Source of the DNA: CAMAUF01 sp046152925
Lineage (GTDB): Bacteria; Chloroflexota; Dehalococcoidia; Tepidiformales; Tepidiformaceae
DNA: 64,000 nt
Direction of reading: 5' to 3'
NCBI GenBank assembly: GCA_046152925.1
Contig: JBJXFX010000002.1
Location: 1-64,000, forward strand
Shown here: piece by piece, positions 57,037-64,000 of the stretch
How the letters are laid out: each line of letters starts with the position of its first letter
Position numbering within the stretch: the stretch's first letter is position 1
Program-made: the position numbers and the translations under genes
Notes under the pieces: model-generated
Databases searched by the model: none
Seen by the model: only the letters and a program-made list of their open reading frames with translations
What the model was told of the DNA's origin: nothing

Positions 57037-57984
57037 ATGCGGAACTACATCATCCGCAGGCTGCTCCTCATCCCGTTCATGCTCCTGGCGATGTCGATCC
57101 TGCTGTTCATTCTCTTGCAGGTGCAGCCGGGCGATGCCGCCCTCCTCAAGATCGGGGCGACGGGCTCGTGCCAGGAATGCCTGGACCGCGTCCGCGAAGA
57201 CCTCGGCCTGGACCGGCCCTGGATCGCGCAGTACGGCGAGTGGCTCTGGGGCGCCATCCAATTCGACTTCGGCCGCACCCTCGGGACCAACGACCCGATC
57301 GGCCCGGAGATCCAACAGGCGTTCCCCAAGACGCTCGAACTAGGCATCTTCACAATCGTGCTGACGCTCCTGATCGGCATCCCTGTCGGCGTCTTCTCCG
57401 CCGTGAAACAGGGCACGATCGTCGATTATCTCCTCCGGTTCGTGACGATCTTCGGCCTCTCGATCCCAGTCTTCTGGCTCGGGACGCTGATCGTCCTCCT
57501 CCCGAGCATTTGGTGGGGGTGGACGCCGTTCGCGCGCGACCAGCCCGGCTTCTTCCAGGACCCGATCACCAACGTGCGCATCTACTTCTGGCCAGCACTG
57601 ACGATCGCGGTCTCGAGCGCTGCCTATGTGGCGCGCCTCCTTCGTTCGAGCATGCTGGAGACCCTCTACTCCGACCACGTCCGCACGGCGCGGTCCAAGG
57701 GCCTGCAAGAGCGAGCCGTGGTTATCCGCCACGTCTTGCGCGCCTCGCTAGTCACCCTGCTCACGTTGATCGGCATCCAGTTCGGCGCCGCGCTTGGCGG
57801 GTCGGTGCTTGTCGAGCAGATCTACGGGATCCCGGGCATGGGCTCGCTCGTCCTCCAGGCGGTCAACAAGCAAGACTACCGTCAGACGCTCGCCGTGATC
57901 ATGGTCTTCGCGACCCTCTTCATCCTCGTTCAACTCGTGGTCGACGTCCTCTACGCCTACGTCGACCCGCGGATTAGGTACTAA
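57037..57984 (+). CDS. ABC transporter permease, DppB type, module 1
   Basis: A 315-residue inner membrane permease with six helices. The ATG follows GGCGGAGG. FMLLAMSILLFILLQVQPGDAAL (about residues 11-33) is the DppB-type N-terminus, and EARTARSKGLQERAVVIRHVLRAS-like EAA loop (about 205-230, HVRTARSKGLQE) docks the ATPase. GSVLVEQIYGIPGMGSLV (about 255-272) is the conserved end. It forms the channel with the DppC-type partner next to it. Confidence 0.92.
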   Translation: MRNYIIRRLLLIPFMLLAMSILLFILLQVQPGDAALLKIGATGSCQECLDRVREDLGLDRPWIAQYGEWLWGAIQFDFGRTLGTNDPIGPEIQQAFPKTLELGIFTIVLTLLIGIPVGVFSAVKQGTIVDYLLRFVTIFGLSIPVFWLGTLIVLLPSIWWGWTPFARDQPGFFQDPITNVRIYFWPALTIAVSSAAYVARLLRSSMLETLYSDHVRTARSKGLQERAVVIRHVLRASLVTLLTLIGIQFGAALGGSVLVEQIYGIPGMGSLVLQAVNKQDYRQTLAVIMVFATLFILVQLVVDVLYAYVDPRIRY

Positions 57985-57988
57985 CGCC

Positions 57989-58891
57989 ATGGCACAAGCG
58001 ACAACCGTAGCCTCTCCCATCTACGCTCCGGCGCCGAGCCTGGCCCAACGCCAGCTCCGCTGGCTCATGCGCTTCATCCGGACCCAGCCGCTTGGCGTGC
58101 TAGGCGCGGTGATCATCCTGCTGATCGTGCTCGCCGCCATCTTCGCGAGCACCTTGACCTCCAAGGACCCGGTGGCAACCAGCACGGACATCCTGCAGGC
58201 CCCGTCGTCGGAACACTATTTCGGCACGACGCGGCAGGGCAAAGATGTTTACGCCCGGATCCTCTATGGCGCCCGTGTCTCGCTCCAGGTCGGCCTCTTC
58301 ACGGTCCTCCTCAGCGTCATCGGCGGCACGGTCCTCGCCCTCGTCGCTGGCTACTTCGGCGGCCTCGCCGACCAGGTCATCAGCCGGATCGCCGATGTCC
58401 TGATCGCGTTCCCCAGCATCCTCTTTGCCCTCACCTTAGCGACCGCGCTCGGGAAGGGATTAACCACCGTCGTGGTTGCGATATCGATCATATTCACCCC
58501 GCTGATCATGCGGATCATGCGTGGCGCCGTCCTCCAACAACGGGGGGCCCAATATGTGGAGGCCGCGCGCGTCCTCGGGGCGACGGAGTGGCGGATCATC
58601 TTCCGGCACATCCTGCCGAACCTGATGGGCATCGCGATCATCACGGCGAGCTCCACCTTACCCGCGGCGATCCTCACGGAATCGGGCCTCAGCTTCCTCG
58701 GCATCGGCGTTGCGCTCGGCGAACCGAGTTGGGGTGGAGACTTGAGCGGCGATTCGCGCCAGTTCTTCCAGATCGCCTGGTGGATGGCCATCTTCCCGGG
58801 CGCGGCCCTCAGCCTCACGGTGCTCGCCTTCAACCTGCTCGGCGATTCGCTGCGAGACACGCTCGACCCGCGCCTCCGAGGAGTCCGCTAG
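57989..58891 (+). CDS. ABC transporter permease, DppC type, module 1
   Basis: A 300-residue membrane permease. DILQAPSSEHYFGTTRQGKDVYARILYGARVSL (about residues 63-95) is the DppC-specific motif, EAARVLGATEWRIIFRHILPNL (about 190-211) the EAA loop, and ILTESGLSFLGIGV (about 228-241) and LGDSLRDTLDPRLRG the family end. It starts four bases after the DppB-type stop. Confidence 0.92.
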   Translation: MAQATTVASPIYAPAPSLAQRQLRWLMRFIRTQPLGVLGAVIILLIVLAAIFASTLTSKDPVATSTDILQAPSSEHYFGTTRQGKDVYARILYGARVSLQVGLFTVLLSVIGGTVLALVAGYFGGLADQVISRIADVLIAFPSILFALTLATALGKGLTTVVVAISIIFTPLIMRIMRGAVLQQRGAQYVEAARVLGATEWRIIFRHILPNLMGIAIITASSTLPAAILTESGLSFLGIGVALGEPSWGGDLSGDSRQFFQIAWWMAIFPGAALSLTVLAFNLLGDSLRDTLDPRLRGVR

Positions 58892-58919
58892 CTCGCCCGT
58901 CCATCAATGCGTTCAATCC

Positions 58920-58948
58920 TTGCAATCGACGCGCACGTAGTGTTGAAT
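58920..58948 (+). promoter_or_regulatory. Binding-protein promoter 2
   Basis: TTGCAA (58920-58925), 17 bp, TTGAAT (58943-58948), with GTAGTG just before the -10. It lies 28 bp after the module 1 DppC-type gene. A TTGGC...GCCAA dyad follows at about 58958-58973 and may be an operator. Confidence 0.65.
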
Positions 58949-59017
58949 GCGGGCGCTTGGCCGACCAGCCAATGATTCATTCGGTTGGCCCAGGCCCGAC
59001 ATGCAGGGGGATACGAG

Positions 59018-60814
59018 ATGGATCCACGAGACAACTACTGGACGCGCGCCCGCGCGAGCGGCCTCAGCCGCCGGCGGTTCCTCTATGGTTCGGGCGTCCT
59101 CGCCGCCGGTTCGGCCGCTGTCCTCGCCGGCTGCGGCGATGACGACGACGACGGTGGCGAGGCCACCCCATCGACGGGCGGCACGCAGGCGACCAGCGCC
59201 TCCACCGGGACGCCGCAAGCGGCAAGCACCACGGCGGCGGCCTCGGCCGGCAAGCGCGGCGGCACGATCATCACGAGCAAGGCCTCGCCCGATACCGGCC
59301 TCGACCCGGCGATCACCGTCACCAACCCACTCCACCCGGCCAAGGCGTATAGCCACATCCTTCAGTACAACCTCAGCGAGAATAAGTTCTACTTGGACCT
59401 CGCTGAGAAGTTCGAGCAGGCCGACCCGACCACGATGGTCTTCACGCTCCGGCCCGGCCTGAAGTTCGCCCCGCAGGTCGCCAACGGCCGCGCCCTCACC
59501 GCCGCCGACGTCGCCTTCAGCTACGGCCGCTTCCCCGGCACGCTCAAAAACTTCGGCTCCGAAGTGAACGGCCTCCAGTGGAACTGGATGGACTCCTTCG
59601 AAACGCCCGACGAGCGCACGCTCAAGATCAAGCTCAAGGCGCCCTATGCGTCGGCCATCCCCACGATGGGATCGAGCGCCTTCGCCGTAGTCGCCAAGGA
59701 GCTCGTCGAAGCCAACGGCGGCAAGCTCAGCGACGTGATGAACGCCGGCGCCGGCCCGTACGTCATGACCAAGCGCGACAGCTCGGGCACCCGCTACGAG
59801 CGCAACCCGAACTACTACAAGCATTCACCAGCGGTCGGCACGTTCGTCGAAGACGGCCCCTACATCGACGTTTGGGACGAGGTCATCATTCAGGACCTCG
59901 CGGCCGTCGAAGCGCGCTTCCTCGCTGGCGACACGCACATCTACACCCAGGCTGTCGACAAGCTCAAGGCCGAGGAATTCAAGTCCAATAAGAACGTCAG
60001 CGTCGTCAAGGCGACGTTCCCGGGCAACCTCCAGATGCAGCTCGACAACGAAAAGTGGGCTGCCCACCCCAAGCTTCGCGAAGCCCTCTCCCTCTCGATC
60101 GACCGGAACAAGTACATCCAGAGCATCCACCTCGGCGAAGGCCAGCTTGGCTCGCCGGTCGGCCCGATCTTCGATTCGGTCCTCACTCAGGCGGAGCTCA
60201 AGGACCTCCAGAAGTTCGACCCCGCCCGCGCCAAGCAGCTCTGGGCCGAGGGCAACGGCAACACGGTCTTCCCCAACGGCCTCCGGACGATCGCCGCGAC
60301 CTTCGCTCCCTCGACGAACGTCGACTTCCTGAAGCGCGAGATCGAGGCGAACCTCGGCGTCAAAGTGACCGTCTCGCCGGCGGACCTCGCCGCTTATGTC
60401 TCTATCGCCACCGCGCGGGACAAGCAGTGGGAGATCTTCGTCGCAAGCGAGTTCTCGCTCGTCACCATCCCGGACTACAACGCGCTCACCTTCTACATCC
60501 CGACCGGCTACGGGGCGATCTTCGGCAACCAGCGCCTCGACTCGCAGACGAAGGAGAACGCCGACTTCGCGAAGACGGCGCTCGACAAGTTCAACCAGCA
60601 GGCCCAGGAGCTGGACCCGGCCAAGCGGAAGCAGCTGCTCAAGGACATGCAGACCTACTTCCTCAAGGAGTTCCGCCCGGCGCTCCCGATGCCCGTCGCG
60701 CAGTTCCAGTACGCCGCTCACAGCAACAAGCTGAAGAACTACCCGGAGAAGGAATTCCCCTACGGCAACGCCGGCAGCGGGGCCTACCGGGTCCACAACC
60801 TCTCGCTCGCCTAA
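59018..60814 (+). CDS. ABC transporter solute-binding lipoprotein, module 2
   Basis: A 598-residue paralogue of the module 1 binding protein. SRRRFLYGSGVLAAG is the Tat-type twin-arginine signal and LAGCG the lipobox (Cys about residue 38), followed by DDDDDGG and an Ala/Thr linker. The ligand lobe starts KRGGTIITSKASPDTGLDP (about 83-101). GRALTAADVAFSYGRFPG (about 160) and the end KNYPEKEFPYGNAGSG fit SBP family 5. ATG 59018 with AGGGGGA upstream, the same leader as module 1. The sequence differs enough from module 1 to suggest different ligand specificity. Confidence 0.88.
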   Translation: MDPRDNYWTRARASGLSRRRFLYGSGVLAAGSAAVLAGCGDDDDDGGEATPSTGGTQATSASTGTPQAASTTAAASAGKRGGTIITSKASPDTGLDPAITVTNPLHPAKAYSHILQYNLSENKFYLDLAEKFEQADPTTMVFTLRPGLKFAPQVANGRALTAADVAFSYGRFPGTLKNFGSEVNGLQWNWMDSFETPDERTLKIKLKAPYASAIPTMGSSAFAVVAKELVEANGGKLSDVMNAGAGPYVMTKRDSSGTRYERNPNYYKHSPAVGTFVEDGPYIDVWDEVIIQDLAAVEARFLAGDTHIYTQAVDKLKAEEFKSNKNVSVVKATFPGNLQMQLDNEKWAAHPKLREALSLSIDRNKYIQSIHLGEGQLGSPVGPIFDSVLTQAELKDLQKFDPARAKQLWAEGNGNTVFPNGLRTIAATFAPSTNVDFLKREIEANLGVKVTVSPADLAAYVSIATARDKQWEIFVASEFSLVTIPDYNALTFYIPTGYGAIFGNQRLDSQTKENADFAKTALDKFNQQAQELDPAKRKQLLKDMQTYFLKEFRPALPMPVAQFQYAAHSNKLKNYPEKEFPYGNAGSGAYRVHNLSLA

Positions 60815-60838
60815 CCAGCGGTCGGCCCGCACACAACC

Positions 60839-60868
60839 GGCCCCGCCTCCAACTCTGGAGGCGGGGCC
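60839..60868 (+). terminator. Intercistronic hairpin between binding protein and permease, module 2
   Basis: A 13-bp perfect stem, GGCCCCGCCTCCA with TGGAGGCGGGGCC, loop ACTC, no U-tract. It has the same position relative to the binding protein gene as the module 1 hairpin. Confidence 0.65.
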
Positions 60869-60891
60869 GCTGACCATTTGGGGGGGACACG

Positions 60892-61836
60892 ATGCGCAAC
60901 TACGTCCTGCGCCGCGTCATGCTCTTTCCGTTCCTTGTCTTCGCCGTCTCCGTGATCACCTTCTTCATGATCCGGGCGCTGCCAGGCGATGCCGCCGTCG
61001 CCCGCCTCGGCGCCGCCGGAGCTCAATGCGATAGCTGCTTCGACCAAGTCCGCCGCGAGCTCGGCCTCGATAAGTCCAAGCCCGAGCAGTATTGGATCTG
61101 GTTCCGGGACGCCATCCGCGGGGACTTCGGCCTCTCGACGTCGACCCGCCAGGATGTCTCGCCCGAACTTCGCGACCGCGTTTGGAACACCCTCCAAGTC
61201 GGCATCCTGACGATCTTCTTTACCCTGATCATCGGCATCCCCATCGGGATCATCTCGGCCGTCAGAGCAGGAAAACCGATCGACTACGCCTTACGCTTCC
61301 TCGCCATCCTCGGCCTCTCGATACCCAGCTTCTGGGTCGCCACGCTCGTCATTTTCATGCCGGTGATCTGGTGGGGCTGGACGCCGTTGGATGACTTCGT
61401 CGGCTGGGGAGACCCAATCAAGCACCTCCGGCTGCTCGCACTTCCAGCGCTGATCCTCTCCATCGGCGGCGCGGCCTACATCGCGCGCTTCACGCGTTCC
61501 GCGATGCTGGAAACGATGAGCAGCGACTTCGTCCGCACCGCGCGGGCGAAGGGGCTCTGGGAACGCGTCGTCATCTTCCGCCACGTGCTCCGCAACTCAA
61601 TGCTCACGCTCCTCACCGTCGTCGGCCTCCAGTTCGCGGCCGTGCTCGGCGGGTCCGTCGTGCTCGAGACGATTTTCGGCATCCCGGGCATGGGCGCCTG
61701 GCTCGTCTTCGCCGTCAGCAACCGCGATTACCAGATCGTCCAGGGCGTGACCGTCGTCTTCGCCATCTGGTTCGTCGCCATCACCCTGGTAACCGACGTG
61801 CTCTACGCGTGGGTCGACCCGCGGATCCGGTACTAA
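60892..61836 (+). CDS. ABC transporter permease, DppB type, module 2
   Basis: A 314-residue membrane permease. FFMIRALPGDAAVARLGAAG (about residues 24-43) is the DppB-type N-terminus, and FVRTARAKGLWERVVIFRHVLRNS (about 203-226) the EAA loop. GSVVLETIFGIPGMGAWLV (about 253-271) is the conserved end. Start ATG 60892 with GGGGGGA upstream. Confidence 0.92.
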   Translation: MRNYVLRRVMLFPFLVFAVSVITFFMIRALPGDAAVARLGAAGAQCDSCFDQVRRELGLDKSKPEQYWIWFRDAIRGDFGLSTSTRQDVSPELRDRVWNTLQVGILTIFFTLIIGIPIGIISAVRAGKPIDYALRFLAILGLSIPSFWVATLVIFMPVIWWGWTPLDDFVGWGDPIKHLRLLALPALILSIGGAAYIARFTRSAMLETMSSDFVRTARAKGLWERVVIFRHVLRNSMLTLLTVVGLQFAAVLGGSVVLETIFGIPGMGAWLVFAVSNRDYQIVQGVTVVFAIWFVAITLVTDVLYAWVDPRIRY

Positions 61837-61847
61837 GGAGGCCCACC

Positions 61848-62783
61848 GTGGCAGCGCAAACCCCCACTACTGAGCTCGAAGGCGCATTCGTCTGGGATTC
61901 CGGCCGCAGCTTCGCCGCCCGCTGGCGCCGCGGCATCCTCCGCTTCATCCGCACGCAGCCGCTCGGCACGGCAGCCCTGGTCATCATCCTGGGCATGCTC
62001 TTCCTCGCCGTCTTCGCCGCACAAGTGAACACCGAAGACCCCACGGAGTTCGGTCAGGACATCCTCGCTTCCCCGGGCAGCGACCACTGGCTGGGCACGA
62101 ACCGCCAGGGACAGGATGTCTGGTCGCGCGTCGTTTATGGGGCGCGACCCGCACTCCAGATCGGGGTCGGCGCCGTGGCGGTCAGCCTCGTCGTCGCGAC
62201 AGTCTTGGCGCTGCTCGCGGGCTTCCTCGGCGGCATTGTGGACATGATCATCTCCCGGGCGATCGACATTCTGATCTGCCTGCCAGCGATCCTCTGGGCG
62301 CTCGTCATCCAGACGTCCGCGAACGACATCCCCGGCCTGGAAGCCCGTGGCGTCCGGACGTTGATCATCGCGATCAGCATCGGCTTCGTGCCGATCATCG
62401 CCCGAATCCTGCGCGGGAACGTCTTGCAAGAGCGGTCGCGGCCGTACATTGAATCGGCCCGCGTGATCGGCGCGAGTGAATGGCGGATCATGTTCGCCCA
62501 CATCCTCCCGAACCTCGCCCCGCTCCTGATCATCGTCGCGACTGCAACGCTGCCGGCGGCGATTGCTGCCGAGGCTGGGCTCTCGTTCCTCGGGCTCGGC
62601 CTCGAGCCCGGCGCGGCCTCGTGGGGCGCGGACCTCGGCGGCCAAAACCGGACGCTCTTCCGGACGTATTGGTGGCTCCCGGTCTTCCCCGGCATCGCGC
62701 TCAGCCTCGCCGTCCTCGCCTTCAACCTGCTGGGCGACTCGCTGCGCGATACGCTCGACCCGCGCCTCCGGGGGGTCCGCTAA
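61848..62783 (+). CDS. ABC transporter permease, DppC type, module 2
   Basis: A 311-residue permease. GTG 61848 follows AAGGAGG. GSDHWLGTNRQGQDVWSRVVYGARPAL (about residues 79-105) is the DppC motif, ESARVIGASEWRIMFAHILPNL (about 202-223) the EAA loop, and the LGDSLRDTLDPRLRG end is identical to module 1. It completes module 2. No ATPase gene follows within the window, though one might lie downstream. Confidence 0.92.
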   Translation: MAAQTPTTELEGAFVWDSGRSFAARWRRGILRFIRTQPLGTAALVIILGMLFLAVFAAQVNTEDPTEFGQDILASPGSDHWLGTNRQGQDVWSRVVYGARPALQIGVGAVAVSLVVATVLALLAGFLGGIVDMIISRAIDILICLPAILWALVIQTSANDIPGLEARGVRTLIIAISIGFVPIIARILRGNVLQERSRPYIESARVIGASEWRIMFAHILPNLAPLLIIVATATLPAAIAAEAGLSFLGLGLEPGAASWGADLGGQNRTLFRTYWWLPVFPGIALSLAVLAFNLLGDSLRDTLDPRLRGVR

Positions 62784-62805
62784 GCGGGGCCGAACGCCCA
62801 CATCC

Positions 62806-62834
62806 TTGCCAACCCCCCTGGCGTAGTGTTGAAT
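62806..62834 (+). promoter_or_regulatory. Binding-protein promoter 3
   Basis: TTGCCA (62806-62811), 17 bp, TTGAAT (62829-62834), GTAGTG before the -10. Same architecture as promoters 1 and 2. Confidence 0.65.
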
Positions 62835-62911
62835 GCACCCGATCGCGATCCGGTTGGCCAGTCAGCCAGCCGTGGACACGCTTGAGATTCGGGACCACCA
62901 CGGAGGGACAC

Positions 62912-64000
62912 ATGGCAGACAGGGACAACTATTGGCTGCGCACAGCGGGCCGGATGAGCCGGCGGCGGTTCGTCGCGGGTTCCGGCGTCGCGGCAGTCGG
63001 CACGGCCGCGCTCCTCGCTGGCTGCGGCGATGACGACGACGAGGAAGGCAGCCCGACAGCGGCGGCAACCACAGCCGCCGCCACTGGCACTGCCGCCGCG
63101 ACCGGCACGGCGGCCGCCACCACCGCGGCCGCCAACGCACCCGTCAAGGGCGGCACGCTCAAGCTCGCCAAGCCTCAGGTCGACGAAGGCCTCGACCCGG
63201 GCCTCAAAGTCGTCAACAACCTGGAGTTCCTGCCCAGCCTCTACAACTGGACACACGTCTACCAGGTCTCGAAGAACGAGTTCGTGCTCGACGCCGCGAC
63301 CAAGATGGAAACGCCGGACGCCACGACGATCCGCTTCACCATCCGCCAGGGCATGAAGTTCCACAACGGCGACCCACTCACCGCCGAAGACGTGGCGTAT
63401 AGCTGGTCGCGCTTCCCGGATCTCCTGAAGAACCAGGGCAGCCAGGTGAATGCTGCCAACTGGGGCTTCATTAAGTCAGCTACCGCGCCGGACGCCACCA
63501 CGGTGGTCGTCACGCTCAACGCCCCGACGGCCTCGGCGCCCGTGCTCATGTCCAGCACCGCCTATGGCATCGTCAACAAGAAGCAGGTCGAAGCCAGCGA
63601 CAAGAAGAACGTCCAGAACGAGGACGCCGGCGCCGGCCCCTATAAACTCGACAAGCGCGACGCGACCGGCACCAAGGTCAGCCGCTTCGCCAACTACTAC
63701 AAGCGCGAGGCGGCCAACGCCCTCTTCAGCCCCGACAGCCCCTTCATCGACTCGTGGGAGACCTCGATCATCGTCGATGCCGCCGCGGCCAAGTCGGCCT
63801 TCCTCGCGGGCAACCTCGACATTTACCCGCAGCTCGGCGTCACCATCAACGACAGGCTCGAGTTCGACTCGCTCAAGGGCAAGAACGGGGTCACGGCGAA
63901 AGAAGTCGACCCCATCGGCACCGGTATGTTCGTCGCCTTCGACAACGTCCGCTTCACCGACAAGCGCGCCCGCCAGGCGATCTCGGAAGCGATCAACTAC
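62912..64000 (+). CDS. ABC transporter solute-binding lipoprotein, module 3 (partial)
   Basis: The first 363 codons of a third family-5 binding protein; the frame is open at the right edge. It starts MADRDNYWLRTAGRMSRRRF, with Tat twin-arginine, lipobox LAGCG (Cys about residue 36), an acidic run and a long Ala/Thr linker (about 45-72). The ligand lobe begins KGGTLKLAKPQVDEGLDP (about 77-94), and GDPLTAEDVAYSWSRFPD is conserved with modules 1 and 2. CGGAGGGA precedes the ATG. Confidence 0.88.
   Translation, partial: MADRDNYWLRTAGRMSRRRFVAGSGVAAVGTAALLAGCGDDDDEEGSPTAAATTAAATGTAAATGTAAATTAAANAPVKGGTLKLAKPQVDEGLDPGLKVVNNLEFLPSLYNWTHVYQVSKNEFVLDAATKMETPDATTIRFTIRQGMKFHNGDPLTAEDVAYSWSRFPDLLKNQGSQVNAANWGFIKSATAPDATTVVVTLNAPTASAPVLMSSTAYGIVNKKQVEASDKKNVQNEDAGAGPYKLDKRDATGTKVSRFANYYKREAANALFSPDSPFIDSWETSIIVDAAAAKSAFLAGNLDIYPQLGVTINDRLEFDSLKGKNGVTAKEVDPIGTGMFVAFDNVRFTDKRARQAISEAINY

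Overview
The window is GC-rich chromosomal DNA with short intergenic gaps. Its gene content fits a free-living, aerobic or facultative member of the Chloroflexota, probably near Dehalococcoidia/Tepidiformia. This placement is inferred from a fused transaldolase/phosphoglucose isomerase tail, very large secreted proteins with Thr/Ala-Thr/Pro linkers, Tat-exported Gly-Cys-Gly-Asp-rich solute-binding lipoproteins, a heliorhodopsin and FabI. No rRNA, tRNA, CRISPR array, IS element or prophage is visible. Many genes have a -10-like hexamer only 6-7 bases before the start codon and no Shine-Dalgarno sequence, which suggests that leaderless mRNAs are common.

Layout. 1-8.9 kb: end of a sugar-phosphate isomerase fusion, a GIY-YIG-like protein, a secreted Ig-like-repeat protein, an MBL-fold protein, an aspartyl protease-like protein, an aldo/keto reductase and an enoyl-CoA hydratase. 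The 3' end of the hydratase gene is duplicated on both sides of a YefM/YoeB-type toxin-antitoxin pair. 8.9-12.1 kb (minus strand): a membrane-stress cluster of TerC, PspA, a small protein, PspAA, a zinc ribbon and a Gdx/SugE transporter. 12.3-16.5 kb: an SbtA-type bicarbonate transporter, then a compact operon of a CarH-like B12-binding MerR regulator, an SRPBCC protein, an SDR39U1 epimerase and a heliorhodopsin. The heliorhodopsin keeps the Schiff-base lysine, the glutamate counterion and both pocket histidines. This looks like a light-regulated locus and is the most notable content.

16.5-28.2 kb: tandem rhodanese, nitroreductase, Uma2 nuclease, LLM oxidoreductase, a degenerate GGDEF protein, pyruvate kinase, an SCP2-like protein, an unusual sigma-like/membrane/BACON-like protein, a histidine phosphatase-rhomboid pair, a CAP-domain protein and a sortase-type surface protein. 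28.2-34.2 kb: a 1,666-residue putative S-layer protein with a long hairpin-rich leader. 33.9-35.1 kb holds three copies of a purine-rich inverted repeat. 34.2-43 kb: fabI, GNAT, a TA-like pair, a glycosyltransferase, dGTPase, purA and small proteins. 43-54 kb: asd, DedA, RimI-like acetyltransferase, a thioredoxin-like lipoprotein, cysS, a PAS-GGDEF-EAL protein, an acyl-CoA carboxylase subunit and a cyclic-nucleotide-binding protein. 55-64 kb: a peptide/nickel-type ABC transporter locus with two complete binding protein-permease-permease modules and a third binding protein cut by the window edge. Each binding protein has the same type of promoter in front. No ATPase gene lies inside the window.
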